In this document: in pieces, positions 25,342 through 34,070 of the stretch
Position numbering within the stretch: the stretch's first letter is position 1
Layout: each line of letters opens with the position of its first letter
Assembly (NCBI GenBank): GCA_023402075.1
Contig: JAEXCS010000019.1
Coordinates: 1-64,000 of the forward strand
From: Bacillota bacterium
Lineage (GTDB): Bacteria > Bacillota > Clostridia > Oscillospirales > Oscillospiraceae
Length of the DNA: 64,000 nucleotides
Reading direction: 5' to 3'
Program-made: the position numbers and the translations under genes
The notes under the pieces: model-generated
What the model saw: the letters and a program-made list of their open reading frames with translations, nothing else
Told to the model about the DNA's origin: nothing
The model's database searches: none

Positions 25342-25812
25342 TTAAATCTTAAAGGGCCTGCCGTCCAGCGCGGCTTCCGCCAAGGTTTGCCCTTCGTAGC
25401 GCAGCTTTAAGGAAAAAAAGGGCGCGTCCGACTCCAACAAATCAAGAAAAATATTGTCCCCGCTCCACAGCGGCAGCCTGCGCAAATCCTTTTTGCCGAT
25501 CCATTGCAGATCTCCCTCGTCGCACACGGTCTGTTCCCCTGTCCACGCATCGGCAGTAAACAGGTGCATGTATTCCCCTTCCCATTCGTCGGAAAGAAAG
25601 GTCACAAGGCCCCGATAGCGCCAGCGGGTCAGGGTCAGTCCCGTCTCCTCCTTCGCTTCTCGCAAAAGGCACTCCTCCGGGCTTTCCCCCTCCAGAAATT
25701 TTCCGCCCACGCCAATCCACTTGTCGTGGTTCAGGTCATTTTTCTTTTTTACGCGGTGGAGCATCAGATATTCGTCTCCCCGCTCCAGATAGCACAGCGT
25801 GGTGTTTAACAC
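25342..25812 (-). CDS. NUDIX hydrolase (8-oxo-dGTP diphosphatase type)
   Basis: This 156-residue hydrolase would cleave a nucleoside diphosphate-linked substrate, by resemblance oxidised dGTP (MutT/YtkD-like). The Nudix box runs from GGKFLEGESPEE to REAKEETGL. The N-terminus NTTLCYLERGDEYLMLHRVKK is typical of this subgroup. The start is set at GTG 25812 because GGGGGGA sits before it and the promoter -10 at 25840-25845 would lie inside any longer protein. It is transcribed on its own. Confidence 0.9.
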   Translation of the reverse strand: MLNTTLCYLERGDEYLMLHRVKKKNDLNHDKWIGVGGKFLEGESPEECLLREAKEETGLTLTRWRYRGLVTFLSDEWEGEYMHLFTADAWTGEQTVCDEGDLQWIGKKDLRRLPLWSGDNIFLDLLESDAPFFSLKLRYEGQTLAEAALDGRPFKI

Positions 25813-25839
25813 AAAATCCCCCCACAGTTGTTTTTCTTT

Positions 25840-25867
25840 ATTATACCCCATTCCCTGCAAATGGCAA
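25840..25867 (-). promoter_or_regulatory. Promoter of the NUDIX gene
   Basis: Minus strand TTGCCA (25867-25862), 16-bp spacer, TATAAT (25845-25840). Its position shows that the short GTG start is the real one. Confidence 0.8.
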
Positions 25868-25950
25868 GACGAAACCGCCGGTTCCGGAAGCGCATACCGT
25901 ATCGGCACGCCCTTTCCCGGGACCGGCGGTAATTGTTTAAATCCCCGCGC

Positions 25951-27300
25951 TCAGGCGTTTTTCCGGCAGAAGAAGCCGCCCACCACCATAAACACCGCGT
26001 AGACCACCAGATAGTAAAACACCTTAACGCCATAGCCCGCGAAAGCGGCATACACCATAAAGCCGCAGCCGCCCAGCCCCAGAATGGGCATGACAAAGCG
26101 CTTAAACGCACCCAGCGTCCGCTCTTTGCGCATGAACTGGATAAACATGGGGATATACATCCCGTACAGCGTGATAATGGGCAGCTCTGAAGAGTCAAAG
26201 CTGAAGGGTCCAAACCAGCCCGCCGTCAGGTTGGCCCCGTAAAAATACAGCAGCCAGAACGCGGCAAACAGCAGCGAGAGAATCGCGGAGTTGTTGGGCA
26301 TATTGGTCACCGGGTCCACCTGCCGGAACATCTCGGGCTTAGGCCCCTGTCCCCGGGCGGCCAGCGCGTAAAAGCTGCGGCAGTTGGCCAGCATCAGGCC
26401 GTTCAGCGTTCCAAGGCAGGAAATCACAATCAGCACGAAGACCAGCGTGCCCGCCGCCTCGCCAAACACCCGCTGATAAGCCATCTTTGCGGCAGCCTGT
26501 CCGCTGGCCATCAGCTCTTCGGTGGTCACCGCGCCATTGAGGCCGATGTAATACAGGATATAGGTAATCACCACGACGAAAGACCCCAGCACCAGCGCCC
26601 GGGGAAGATTTCTCTTGGCGTCCCGCAGCTCCGCGTTGATGGAGGTGGCCAGCACCCAGCCCTCATACGCAAATGCCACAGCCACGGTGGCTTGCATCAA
26701 TCCCCCGCCGGAGGAACCCGTGGCCGCGGAAGCAGCGGAAAAATTTTGCGCCATCTGCCCGTTGACAAGACCCACGACGACGCCCACCACACCCATCAGA
26801 ATCAGGGGAACCATCTTAATCACAGTGGTGGAAACCTGAAACTTTCCGGCGATGCGGGGAGAGAGCGCATTCAGCGCATAGTCCGCGCACAGGAAGAAGC
26901 AGGCCAGCACCAGACAGGACCCGCCGGTGATGTCCCAGCCCACCAGCACGGAAAAATACCGGGCGGAAACCCATGCCAGCACACTGGTGAGGGCCGGGGT
27001 ATAGATGGTTCCCATAAACCAGCCCATCAGATAGGCATACCGCTTCCCCACCGTTGCCTCGGCATAGTCCACCACGCCGTTGACCTTTTCATACCGGGTT
27101 GCCATGGTGGCAAACACGTAAGAGCAAATAATCATGATTGCGCCCACAATCAGCCACGCAAGAATGCCCAACGGCATGTTTCCGCCGGTCTGCACCAGCA
27201 CCGCCTCCGCTTTGAAGAACACGCCGGAGCCAATGACGATTCCCACCACCATGCAGATGGCCGTGGGCAGGCCATACTTTTTTTCTAATCCATTTTCCAT
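25951..27300 (-). CDS. APC-family amino acid permease
   Basis: This 449-residue transporter has about 12 membrane helices. The first unwound helix shows the APC substrate motif GIVIGSGVFFKAE, and later FAYEGWVLATSINAELRDAKRNLPRAL is the usual helix 6 / loop region. That loop and the overall length fit the amino acid/polyamine permeases close to the LAT-type exchangers; the substrate cannot be read. GGAGG precedes ATG 27300. It is monocistronic, with its own promoter and an imperfect dyad (GTTGAATT / AATTTAAC, 27329-27349) in the leader. Confidence 0.9.
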   Translation of the reverse strand: MENGLEKKYGLPTAICMVVGIVIGSGVFFKAEAVLVQTGGNMPLGILAWLIVGAIMIICSYVFATMATRYEKVNGVVDYAEATVGKRYAYLMGWFMGTIYTPALTSVLAWVSARYFSVLVGWDITGGSCLVLACFFLCADYALNALSPRIAGKFQVSTTVIKMVPLILMGVVGVVVGLVNGQMAQNFSAASAATGSSGGGLMQATVAVAFAYEGWVLATSINAELRDAKRNLPRALVLGSFVVVITYILYYIGLNGAVTTEELMASGQAAAKMAYQRVFGEAAGTLVFVLIVISCLGTLNGLMLANCRSFYALAARGQGPKPEMFRQVDPVTNMPNNSAILSLLFAAFWLLYFYGANLTAGWFGPFSFDSSELPIITLYGMYIPMFIQFMRKERTLGAFKRFVMPILGLGGCGFMVYAAFAGYGVKVFYYLVVYAVFMVVGGFFCRKNA

Positions 27301-27355
27301 GTTTTCCTCCGTCTATTTGCTTTAAAGTGTTGAATTTAAACAATTTAACTTATTC

Positions 27356-27384
27356 AGTTTAGCAGACTATTGTATAATTCGCAA
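27356..27384 (-). promoter_or_regulatory. Promoter of the amino acid permease gene
   Basis: Minus strand TTGCGA (27384-27379), 17-bp spacer, TAAACT (27361-27356). An imperfect dyad lies just downstream and may be an operator. Confidence 0.55.
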
Positions 27385-27459
27385 GATTATTTTTTCATCT
27401 ATTGCACTTTCCCAAATTTCTCCTCCCTTGAAATTTTTCTAAAATACAGCGCTGAACAC

Positions 27460-27499
27460 AAAAAATCAGTGCCCCGGAAAATAAGTTTTCCGGGGCACT
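27460..27499 (-). terminator. mreB terminator
   Basis: A 14-bp perfect stem AGTGCCCCGGAAAA / TTTTCCGGGGCACT with a TAAG-type loop, followed on the minus strand by GATTTTTTG. Confidence 0.92.
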
Positions 27500-27595
27500 T
27501 CTCCCGCCACCCGCAGGCAGCGGACTTTATGTTTGAAAAATACGGGACTGATTTTTACCGTCTAAAAGCTCGCCCAACAAAGTCTTTTGGACTTC

Positions 27596-28615
27596 TTAGT
27601 TCATCTGGCGGCGACGGCTCAGATTCTGGGTGCCGTCCTGCATATTATTCAGCTCTTCCAGACTTTTACCGGTGCCAAGCGCCACACAGGAGATGGCGTC
27701 TTCGGCCACCATGGTGTGGATGCCCGTCCGTGCGGCCACCAGCTTGTCAAATCCTGAAACAAGACTGCCGCCGCCGGTCATGACGATGCCGTTGGTGGAA
27801 ATGTCCGCCACCAGCTCCGGGGGCGTGCGCTCCAAAACGGAGTGAATCGCCTCCATAATGCGCTCCACCGGCTCTTCAAAAGCGTCCATCATCTCCGTGG
27901 AGCTGACGGTGATGACCTTGGGCAGACCCGTCAGCAGGCACCGGCCCTTCACGTCCAGCGTCTCCTCCTCGTCCTTGGGAAAAACGCAGCCAATCTTAAT
28001 TTTCATGTCCTCTGCGGTCCGCTCGCCAACCAGCAGGTTGTGCTTGCGGCGCATATACTTCACCACAGCCTCGTTGAGCTGGTCACCCGCAACCTTAATG
28101 GAGGCAGACTCCACCACGCCGCTGAGGGAAATCACCGCGATATCGGCGGTGCCGCCGCCGATATCCACCACCATATGCCCGTCTGGCTTGGCAATATCGA
28201 TGCCGGCGCCGATGGCGGCCGCCACCGGCTCTTCAATGAGATAAACCTTCCGTGCGCCCGCCTGAATGCCCGCATCGATGACGGCGCGCTCTTCAACCTC
28301 CGTAATGCCGGAGGGGATGCAGATAATCACTCTGGGCTTGAAAAAGGAAAAACCCGCTACTTTCCGGATAAACTCCCGCAGCATCCGCTCCGTCATGTCA
28401 TAGTCGGAAATCACGCCCTCGCGCAGAGGGCGAATCGCAATGATGTTGCCCGGAGTACGGCCCAGCATGGCCTGCGCGTCCGACCCCACCTGAAGCAGCT
28501 TCCCCGTATTTTTATCCAGCGCAACCACGCTGGGCTCGTTCAGCACAATTCCCTTGCCCTTAACGTATACCAAAACCGAAGCGGTACCGAGATCGATACC
28601 GATATCTCTTGCCAT
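27596..28615 (-). CDS. mreB: Rod shape-determining protein MreB (actin-like)
   Basis: This 339-residue actin-family ATPase guides lateral wall synthesis. The phosphate-1 loop is GIDLGTASVLVYVKGKG, phosphate-2 VDIGGGTADIAVISLSG, and the adenosine loop TGGGSLVSGFDKL. ATG 28615 is preferred over ATG 28621 because GGAGG is then 7 bp away rather than one. It has its own promoter and terminator. The usual mreC-mreD partners are not adjacent, so it may be an Mbl/MreBH-like solitary paralogue. Confidence 0.94.
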   Translation of the reverse strand: MARDIGIDLGTASVLVYVKGKGIVLNEPSVVALDKNTGKLLQVGSDAQAMLGRTPGNIIAIRPLREGVISDYDMTERMLREFIRKVAGFSFFKPRVIICIPSGITEVEERAVIDAGIQAGARKVYLIEEPVAAAIGAGIDIAKPDGHMVVDIGGGTADIAVISLSGVVESASIKVAGDQLNEAVVKYMRRKHNLLVGERTAEDMKIKIGCVFPKDEEETLDVKGRCLLTGLPKVITVSSTEMMDAFEEPVERIMEAIHSVLERTPPELVADISTNGIVMTGGGSLVSGFDKLVAARTGIHTMVAEDAISCVALGTGKSLEELNNMQDGTQNLSRRRQMN

Positions 28616-28712
28616 GGCCATGCCTCCACCTCACGCACTTTCCGCAGTATTCTCTGCCGTTCTTTTGAAAATTATGAGAAGCGGCTTTCGCCGCACACAA
28701 TCATACGGGTAC

Positions 28713-28741
28713 ATTATATCGGCGAAGACGGCGGATTGCAA
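28713..28741 (-). promoter_or_regulatory. mreB promoter
   Basis: Minus strand TTGCAA (28741-28736), 17-bp spacer, TATAAT (28718-28713). Confidence 0.85.
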
Positions 28742-28755
28742 GTACATTCTGTAAA

Positions 28756-29454
28756 TTATGAAAATTCTCCGCGCTTTTTCGACCGCTTTCCTATTTCTTC
28801 TTTTTCGGGCCGGGTAAGTGCCGCCGCCACGCATACCACAGTGCCTGCACCCGCGTCCTTCAGGGTGCGGACGCACTCCGTCAGTGTGGCCCCGGTGGTA
28901 CAAATATCGTCGATCAGCAGGATGCGCCGCCCCATCACCTGCGCGGCGGATGGAACGGCATACATACCCAGCACATTGGCTCTCCGCGCGTCCCGGTCCG
29001 CAAGGCCGGACTGGGCCGGGTTGTCCCCGATTTTCTTTAAAAGCCGCTCCGGTTTCATCTGCCACGCCCGGCAAGCCGCCTCCGCCAGCAGTTGGGCCTG
29101 ATCGTAGCCCCGTTCCCGCAGCCGCTTCGGCCCCACCGGAACCCACGTCACGCAGTCAAATTCTCCAGAAAATCGCTCCGCCGCGCAGCGGGCGATCAGC
29201 ATACCCAGCGTCCCGGCCAAGTGCGGCTCTCCGTGAAACTTCAGGCGCAGCAGACTCTCCCGCACCGCCCCTTCATAAAAAAGCGGCGCGGCACAGACAA
29301 GGCCGTCCGCTCCCTTGTGCAGGCCCGTCTCCTCCTCCGTCCACGGCAGGTCTTTTTCGCAGGCTCCGCAGACCCCCAAGCGGTTCACAACCCGGCGGCA
29401 AAAGGGACATTTGGGCGGAAACAGCAGATCCAGCACAGTGTCCAGCGGGTTCAT
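28756..29454 (-). CDS. comFC: ComF-family phosphoribosyltransferase-like protein
   Basis: This 232-residue protein of the ComFC/GntX group is needed for DNA uptake in competent Firmicutes and is widespread elsewhere. It has an N-terminal zinc ribbon (CPFC...CGAC), the central LKFHGEP segment, and a phosphoribosyltransferase fold with PRPP loop ILLIDDICTTGATL. Its ATG overlaps the stop of the upstream XRE-regulator gene by four bases, an unusual pairing that suggests joint expression. No comFA helicase is next to it. Confidence 0.92.
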   Translation of the reverse strand: MNPLDTVLDLLFPPKCPFCRRVVNRLGVCGACEKDLPWTEEETGLHKGADGLVCAAPLFYEGAVRESLLRLKFHGEPHLAGTLGMLIARCAAERFSGEFDCVTWVPVGPKRLRERGYDQAQLLAEAACRAWQMKPERLLKKIGDNPAQSGLADRDARRANVLGMYAVPSAAQVMGRRILLIDDICTTGATLTECVRTLKDAGAGTVVCVAAALTRPEKEEIGKRSKKRGEFS

Positions 29455-29681
29455 TTCGTCTTCCTTCCCCGGGGATAGGGCAAAGGCTCGTCCGTCAGCC
29501 CCACCAGATAGTCCAGACTGACCCCGTAATATTCCGCCAGACGAACCGCCAGACGCAGGGGCAATTCCCGCTCTCCCCGCTCATATTTGGAATAGAGAGA
29601 TTGGTCGCACAATAGGTATTCTGCAAGAACACCTTGCGATAAATCGTTATCTTCTCTTAAATCCCGAATTTTTAATTTCAT
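29451..29681 (-). CDS. XRE-family transcriptional regulator
   Basis: A 76-residue single-domain DNA-binding protein: MKLKIRDLREDNDLSQGVLAEYL, then the recognition helix DQSLYSKYERGERELPL. It ends in a short basic tail. ATG 29681 is chosen because AGGTG lies correctly before it; the GTG at 29690 is part of that ribosome-binding site. It overlaps comFC by four bases. Two similar dyads upstream (29710-29722 and 29734-29746) could be its own operator. Confidence 0.88.
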   Translation of the reverse strand: MKLKIRDLREDNDLSQGVLAEYLLCDQSLYSKYERGERELPLRLAVRLAEYYGVSLDYLVGLTDEPLPYPRGRKTK

Positions 29682-29709
29682 TTTTATCACCTATGCAATT
29701 TTATATTTA

Positions 29710-29746
29710 GGACATATGGTACTTTTCTATTTTGGACTATTTGTCC
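29710..29746. promoter_or_regulatory. Pair of operator-like dyads upstream of the XRE gene
   Basis: GGACATATGGTAC (29710-29722) and GGACTATTTGTCC (29734-29746) are two GGAC-N5-G(T/A)CC type dyads 24 bp apart, slightly over two helical turns. They look like tandem binding sites for a dimeric regulator, most simply autoregulation. Confidence 0.5.
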
Positions 29747-29806
29747 TATTTATTTGCATTATGTGGTGAAATGCCGCTTCATCCTGCTGCTGCGTCCGCC
29801 AAAGCA

Positions 29807-29844
29807 ACTTAGGAGCAACGCGTGAAACCGCGCCGCTCCTAAGT
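29807..29844 (-). terminator. Hairpin after the ylbJ-like gene
   Basis: ACTTAGGAGC (29807-29816) and GCTCCTAAGT (29835-29844) pair; the inner part can extend through CGCG. There is no T-run, so termination is only probable. Confidence 0.5.
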
Positions 29845-29856
29845 AGGGCAACTTTT

Positions 29857-30765
29857 TCACCCAATCACATATCCCGCCGTCAGCAGCGCCAGCAAACCTG
29901 CAATGCACGCCTGCGCGGCCTTGCCCGTCAGACAGTTTCGAGGGGAAAGGCCGCTGTCTGCCAGCACCGCCAAGGTCTGGCACAGCACCGACACGCCCCC
30001 CCAGCCCGCCAGCATGGACGCCAGAACGAATCCGGCCCGGCTGGCGGTTAGCTGAGGAATGACGGAAAACAGCTCCACAAAGCCCACCGCCGCCGCGCCC
30101 GCAAGGCCGGGCAGACCCCGCAGGGGCCGTGCCAGCACATAGAACACCACGACAAAAGCGCAGATACCCAGCATGGAGTCCAGCGCCCGGCGCACCGACT
30201 GCACCAAGGCCTGAGAAAACGGCACGGCCCGGGCCGTAATCCGCCGCCGAGACGTGCTCCTCCGCTCCGCTCCCCGGCGAAATAAAATTCCGGTTAAAAG
30301 AGCAGAGAGAATATGAATTAACCACAGCCACACCCCCGTGCGAACGCTACCAAACACCCCCGCACCCAACACGCTGATGAGAAATGCCGGATTTGCCGTG
30401 TTGCAAAAGGCAAGCAGCCGCTCCGCCTCGTCCGTCCGCAGCAGCCCTTCCCGGTACAGCTCCGCCGTGGTTCTGGCCCCGATGGGATATCCCCCCACAA
30501 GACCCAGCAGCAGCGCCACCGCTCCTGCCCCGTCCACCCGAAACAAGGGCCACATCAGAAATTCCAGCCGGGGCGCCAGCACCTCGCCAACCCCCAGTGA
30601 TACCAGCAAAGAGGTGGCGGCGAGAAAGAGGAACTGGGAGGGAATCACCGTCCCGGCGCACAGGGAAAGCGCCTCGCTCACACTTTGGCGAACTCCCTCC
30701 GCATCCGCCAGCAGCGCCGCCAGCCCCAACGCCGCCATAAGACACAATACCGCCCTCTTTTTCAA
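29857..30765 (-). CDS. ylbJ: YlbJ-like sporulation integral membrane protein (nucleoside-recognition domain)
   Basis: This roughly 302-residue protein has about eight membrane helices and the two Gate/nucleoside-recognition motifs of this family: GLVGGYPIGARTTAEL in the first half with AFCNTANPAFLISVLGAGVF, and the mirrored TASRAGFVLASMLAGWGGVSV in the second half. In Bacillus YlbJ is made under sigma-E in the mother cell. The start is set at TTG 30765 because GAGGGGGCGG lies before it; GTG 30786 is an alternative. It is divergent from yqfC, also a sigma-E gene in Bacillus. The symbol is by homology. Confidence 0.8.
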   Translation of the reverse strand: MKKRAVLCLMAALGLAALLADAEGVRQSVSEALSLCAGTVIPSQFLFLAATSLLVSLGVGEVLAPRLEFLMWPLFRVDGAGAVALLLGLVGGYPIGARTTAELYREGLLRTDEAERLLAFCNTANPAFLISVLGAGVFGSVRTGVWLWLIHILSALLTGILFRRGAERRSTSRRRITARAVPFSQALVQSVRRALDSMLGICAFVVVFYVLARPLRGLPGLAGAAAVGFVELFSVIPQLTASRAGFVLASMLAGWGGVSVLCQTLAVLADSGLSPRNCLTGKAAQACIAGLLALLTAGYVIG

Positions 30766-30832
30766 CCCACCGCCCCCTCGGGACACACTATGCGATACAA
30801 AGTTTGGTCATGCCTGCCGCTTGATGGAAAAA

Positions 30833-30857
30833 GGCTTGCCCTCCGGCAAGTTTTCTT
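30833..30857. terminator. Short bidirectional hairpin between ylbJ and yqfC
   Basis: CTTGCC-CTCC-GGCAAG is flanked by AAAAAGG and TTTTCTT, so it could terminate or attenuate in either direction. The stem is only six pairs. Confidence 0.35.
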
Positions 30858-30890
30858 CCTCTCGCACATAGAGTTGAGCGAGGTGAGACG

Positions 30891-31184
30891 ATGGAAAAGC
30901 GCAAGCGGCGGGACACGCCGCTGACGGAGCTGGCGGAGCTGTTCGACCTTCCCGGCGACGTGGTAGCGGGACTGTGCCATTTGGAAATGATCGGAGACAG
31001 GCGGCTGTTTGTGGAGCACCACAGCGGCATTTTGGCTTACAGCGACCAGTGCATAGATGTAAACACCCCCTGTGGAATTCTGCGCATCTCCGGCAAGTGC
31101 CTGACGCTGGAGTCCCTGACGGGGGAAGAACTGCGCATCGGCGGAACGGTGGAACGGGTGGAATGGGTGAAGACGGATGCTTGA
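30891..31184 (+). CDS. yqfC: Sporulation protein YqfC (YabP/YqfC family)
   Basis: A 97-residue protein with the YabP-type beta fold: LPGDVVAGLCHLEMIGDRRLFVEHHSGILAY, then ...TPCGILRISGKCLTLESLTGEELRIGG. In Bacillus yqfC is a mother-cell sporulation gene next to yqfD; its exact function is not established. ATG 30891 follows GAGGTGAG. Its stop overlaps the yqfD start by eight bases. Confidence 0.92.
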   Translation: MEKRKRRDTPLTELAELFDLPGDVVAGLCHLEMIGDRRLFVEHHSGILAYSDQCIDVNTPCGILRISGKCLTLESLTGEELRIGGTVERVEWVKTDA

Positions 31185-32367
31185 CGAGCTGGTAAACCGC
31201 CTGCGGGGGCAGGTGCGGCTGCGGGTGGAAAGCCCCTTTCCAGAGCGGATTTTAAATTTGTGCGCCCAGCGGAGACTGGAGCTGTGGGATGTACGCTGGG
31301 AAAGCGTGGACACATTCCTGTGTGTTCTCTCCCGGCGGGATTTCCGGGTTTTGCGGCTGCTGGTCCGAAATCTGGACTGTACGCTTCACGTGCAAAAGCG
31401 GGAGGGCGCACCCTTTTTCATGGGCAGACTCCGCCGCCGGCAAGCGCTGGCGGCGGGGCTGGTGCTCTGCGCTCTGGGGCTGTTTTTCAGCAGCTTTTTC
31501 ATCTGGGAGATTACGGTGGACGGCGCGGTGACGGTGCCGGAGGAAAAAATTCTGCGGGCGCTGGAAGAAAATGGCGTGGGCTTTGGCACCTTCGGCTTTT
31601 CCATCGACGGAGAGGATTTACGAAATCACATTCTTTTGGAAATTCCAGACCTGAGCTGGCTGACGGTAAACGTCTCCGGCTGCCGGGCCTATGTGCAGGT
31701 GCGGGAGCGCGTTGCCGCGCCGGAGCCGGTGGACCGCCGCGCCCCCTGCAACGTGACGGCCCGGCGGGACGGCCTTATTCTGGAGGTTCACGCCTTTTTG
31801 GGGAAAAAATGCGTCAGTGTCGGCGACACGGTGGAAAAAGACCAGCTTTTAATCTCCGGCATTGAAGACTTGGATACCTTTGGCGCCCGCATTACCACGG
31901 CGGCAGGCTCCATCACCGCCCGAACCTGGTATCGGCTGGAGGCTAATTTCCCCTTGACGATATCGGAAACCGGCTCCGCCGGGAAGGAAGAGACGCGCCG
32001 CTCTCTGATTCTAGGCACCCAGCGGATAAAATTCTATGGAAACAGTAGCTATTTTGGGGCATTCTATGATAAAATGGTTACACGGCAGCGCGTGTCCGTG
32101 TTTGGCCTTTCTCTGCCTGTGACGGTGGAGACGGAGATTTACCGTCCCTTCGAGCCTACCGCTCGTACACGCTCCGCCCAGGAGGCGGAGGCTGCGGGAG
32201 GAAAGGCGCTCACCGCATATCTTGCCTCTTTGATGGGGGAAGACGGCGAAATCAGGTCTACCCTCGTCTCTTCCCGGCAAACGGGCGACGTGCTGCGCGT
32301 CACGCTGACGGCAGAGTGCGTGGAGGAAATCGGCCGCACCGTGCCGCTGGAAGCGGCGGCGGAGTAA
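31177..32367 (+). CDS. yqfD: Sporulation protein YqfD
   Basis: This 396-residue membrane protein of the spore-formation gene set has an N-terminal soluble region, then one membrane helix near residues 88-108 (LAAGLVLCALGLFFSSFFIWEI). A POTRA-like segment follows (VDGAVTVPEEKILRALEENG...FSIDGEDLRNHILLEIPDLSWLTVNVSG read in pieces) and a C-terminal extracytoplasmic domain. The yqfC-yqfD pair followed by phoH is the conserved Clostridia/Bacilli order. Biochemical role unknown. Confidence 0.92.
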   Translation: MLDELVNRLRGQVRLRVESPFPERILNLCAQRRLELWDVRWESVDTFLCVLSRRDFRVLRLLVRNLDCTLHVQKREGAPFFMGRLRRRQALAAGLVLCALGLFFSSFFIWEITVDGAVTVPEEKILRALEENGVGFGTFGFSIDGEDLRNHILLEIPDLSWLTVNVSGCRAYVQVRERVAAPEPVDRRAPCNVTARRDGLILEVHAFLGKKCVSVGDTVEKDQLLISGIEDLDTFGARITTAAGSITARTWYRLEANFPLTISETGSAGKEETRRSLILGTQRIKFYGNSSYFGAFYDKMVTRQRVSVFGLSLPVTVETEIYRPFEPTARTRSAQEAEAAGGKALTAYLASLMGEDGEIRSTLVSSRQTGDVLRVTLTAECVEEIGRTVPLEAAAE

Positions 32368-32574
32368 CTGCCCCGGCGCTTTTTGCCCTTTTCTTCTTGT
32401 GCGCATTTCCTTACTGTGTTTTCCTTGAAGCGCTTTTGGGGAATACTCTTTTTAGAAGACGTTTTTAAATCTATTACCACCGCCTGAGGGGCGGCCGGTT
32501 CCCCCACGGGAACCCATCATTCAGATTCGGGCGGCGGGAACGCGCCGCCGCCCGGCAAACGGGAGTGGTCATAT

Positions 32575-33561
32575 TTGGAACAGCGAATCAGCATCGAGCG
32601 GCTGGAGCAGGCGGTGAACATTTTCGGCTCCTTTGACGAAAACATCCGTCTGGTGGAACAGGAATTTTCAGTGGCCGTGGTAAACCGGGACGGGGAATTG
32701 CGGGTAGACGGCGACCCGGAAAACGTTTTGATGGCCGTGAAGGCCGTGCAGGGACTTTTAACTCTGTCTTCCCGGGGCGAGGCCATCGGAGAGCAGAACG
32801 TGCGGTACGTCATCTCTCTGGTCCGCGCCGGCAAGGAGGGGCAGATTGCCGAGCTGACCGGCGACGTGCTGTGCATCACGGCCAAGGGCCGCCCCGTGAA
32901 GCCCAAGACCATCGGCCAGAAACAATATCTCAAATCGGTGCTGAAAAACACCGTCACCGTGGGCGTTGGACCGGCGGGCACCGGAAAGACTTATCTGGCC
33001 GTGGCCGCCGCCGTGGCCGCCTTCCGGGACAAGCAGGTCAACCGCATCATCCTCACCCGTCCCGCCGTGGAGGCCGGAGAGCGGCTGGGCTTTTTGCCCG
33101 GGGACTTGCAGAGCAAGGTGGACCCTTACCTCCGTCCGCTGTACGACGCACTGTTTGACATGCTGGGCGCGGAGACATACCAAAAATATCTGGAGCGGGG
33201 GAACATTGAGGTGGCCCCCCTTGCCTATATGCGGGGCCGGACGCTGGACGACAGTTTCATTATTCTGGACGAGGCCCAGAACACCAGCCGGGAACAGATG
33301 AAAATGTTTCTCACACGGCTGGGCTTTGGCTCCAAAATCGTCATCACCGGCGATGTCACCCAGATCGACCTCCCCTCCGACAAGGTTTCGGGCCTGAAGG
33401 AGGCCATTCGGGTGTTGCAGGGCGTGGAGGGCATCGGCATCTGCCAGCTCACCAACGCGGACGTGGTTCGTCACGTCATGGTTCAGCGGATTGTAGAGGC
33501 CTATGAACGGGACGAGCTGGCCCGGCTGAAAAGCGCCGGGAGAAAGGCGAAACGGTCATGA
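32575..33561 (+). CDS. phoH: PhoH-family ATPase
   Basis: This 328-residue cytosolic P-loop ATPase has an N-terminal KH-like part (about 1-105), Walker A GPAGTGKTYLA and Walker B FIILDEAQNTS. Other PhoH features are LTRPAVEAGERLGFLPGDLQ and GDVTQIDLP. The family is thought to act on RNA, and its coupling to ybeY supports a role in rRNA maturation. It starts at TTG 32575 behind GGGAGTGG. The ybeY ATG overlaps its stop by four bases. The 207-bp gap to yqfD has GC-rich hairpins but no terminator T-run. Confidence 0.95.
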   Translation: MEQRISIERLEQAVNIFGSFDENIRLVEQEFSVAVVNRDGELRVDGDPENVLMAVKAVQGLLTLSSRGEAIGEQNVRYVISLVRAGKEGQIAELTGDVLCITAKGRPVKPKTIGQKQYLKSVLKNTVTVGVGPAGTGKTYLAVAAAVAAFRDKQVNRIILTRPAVEAGERLGFLPGDLQSKVDPYLRPLYDALFDMLGAETYQKYLERGNIEVAPLAYMRGRTLDDSFIILDEAQNTSREQMKMFLTRLGFGSKIVITGDVTQIDLPSDKVSGLKEAIRVLQGVEGIGICQLTNADVVRHVMVQRIVEAYERDELARLKSAGRKAKRS

Positions 33562-34061
33562 GAAAAAGCCATTATATCCCCGTCACCGCCGACGTGCCGG
33601 GCGCTTCCAACGAAAAAACCTGCGCACTGGTGCGCAAAGCAATTAAAACCGCCCTCCGCATGGAGGGCGTGACCCTGCCCTGCGAGGTGGACGTGCTGCT
33701 CACCGGGGACAACGGCATCCAAAAAATCAACATGGAGCAGCGGAAGGTCCCCTCCCCCACGGACGTTCTGAGCTTTCCGGAATTTGACTTTACGCCGGGC
33801 GAGCCGCCCACCCTTGACACCGCCGGAGATCTTCTGGACTTTACCGGTCTGCTCCCTCTGGGGGACATGGTGCTGAACATGGAGCGGGCGGCGGCACAGG
33901 CCAAGGAATACGGACACTCAAACCGGAGGGAGCTTGCGTATCTCTCGGTTCATTCCGTACTGCATCTGCTGGGCTACGACCATCTGGACGAGGGAGCCAT
34001 GAAGGTTCAGATGCGGGCGCGGGAAGAAGCGATTATGAAGGAGCTGGGTCTGGAAAGGTAG
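33558..34061 (+). CDS. ybeY: Endoribonuclease YbeY (rRNA maturation)
   Basis: A 167-residue zinc RNase needed for 16S rRNA 3' end processing and ribosome quality control. The zinc-binding motif HSVLHLLGYDH is complete, and PSPTDVLSFPEFD is the other conserved stretch. It overlaps phoH by four bases (ATGA). In many Firmicutes dgkA, cdd and era follow; here a small membrane-protein gene takes that place. Confidence 0.97.
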   Translation: MRKSHYIPVTADVPGASNEKTCALVRKAIKTALRMEGVTLPCEVDVLLTGDNGIQKINMEQRKVPSPTDVLSFPEFDFTPGEPPTLDTAGDLLDFTGLLPLGDMVLNMERAAAQAKEYGHSNRRELAYLSVHSVLHLLGYDHLDEGAMKVQMRAREEAIMKELGLER

Positions 34062-34070
34062 GCGGGGACC

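Noticed and set aside
31260..31865. 201-codon frame within yqfD
   Set aside because: It is an alternative frame of yqfD with no start signal; the YqfD frame matches its family over its full length.
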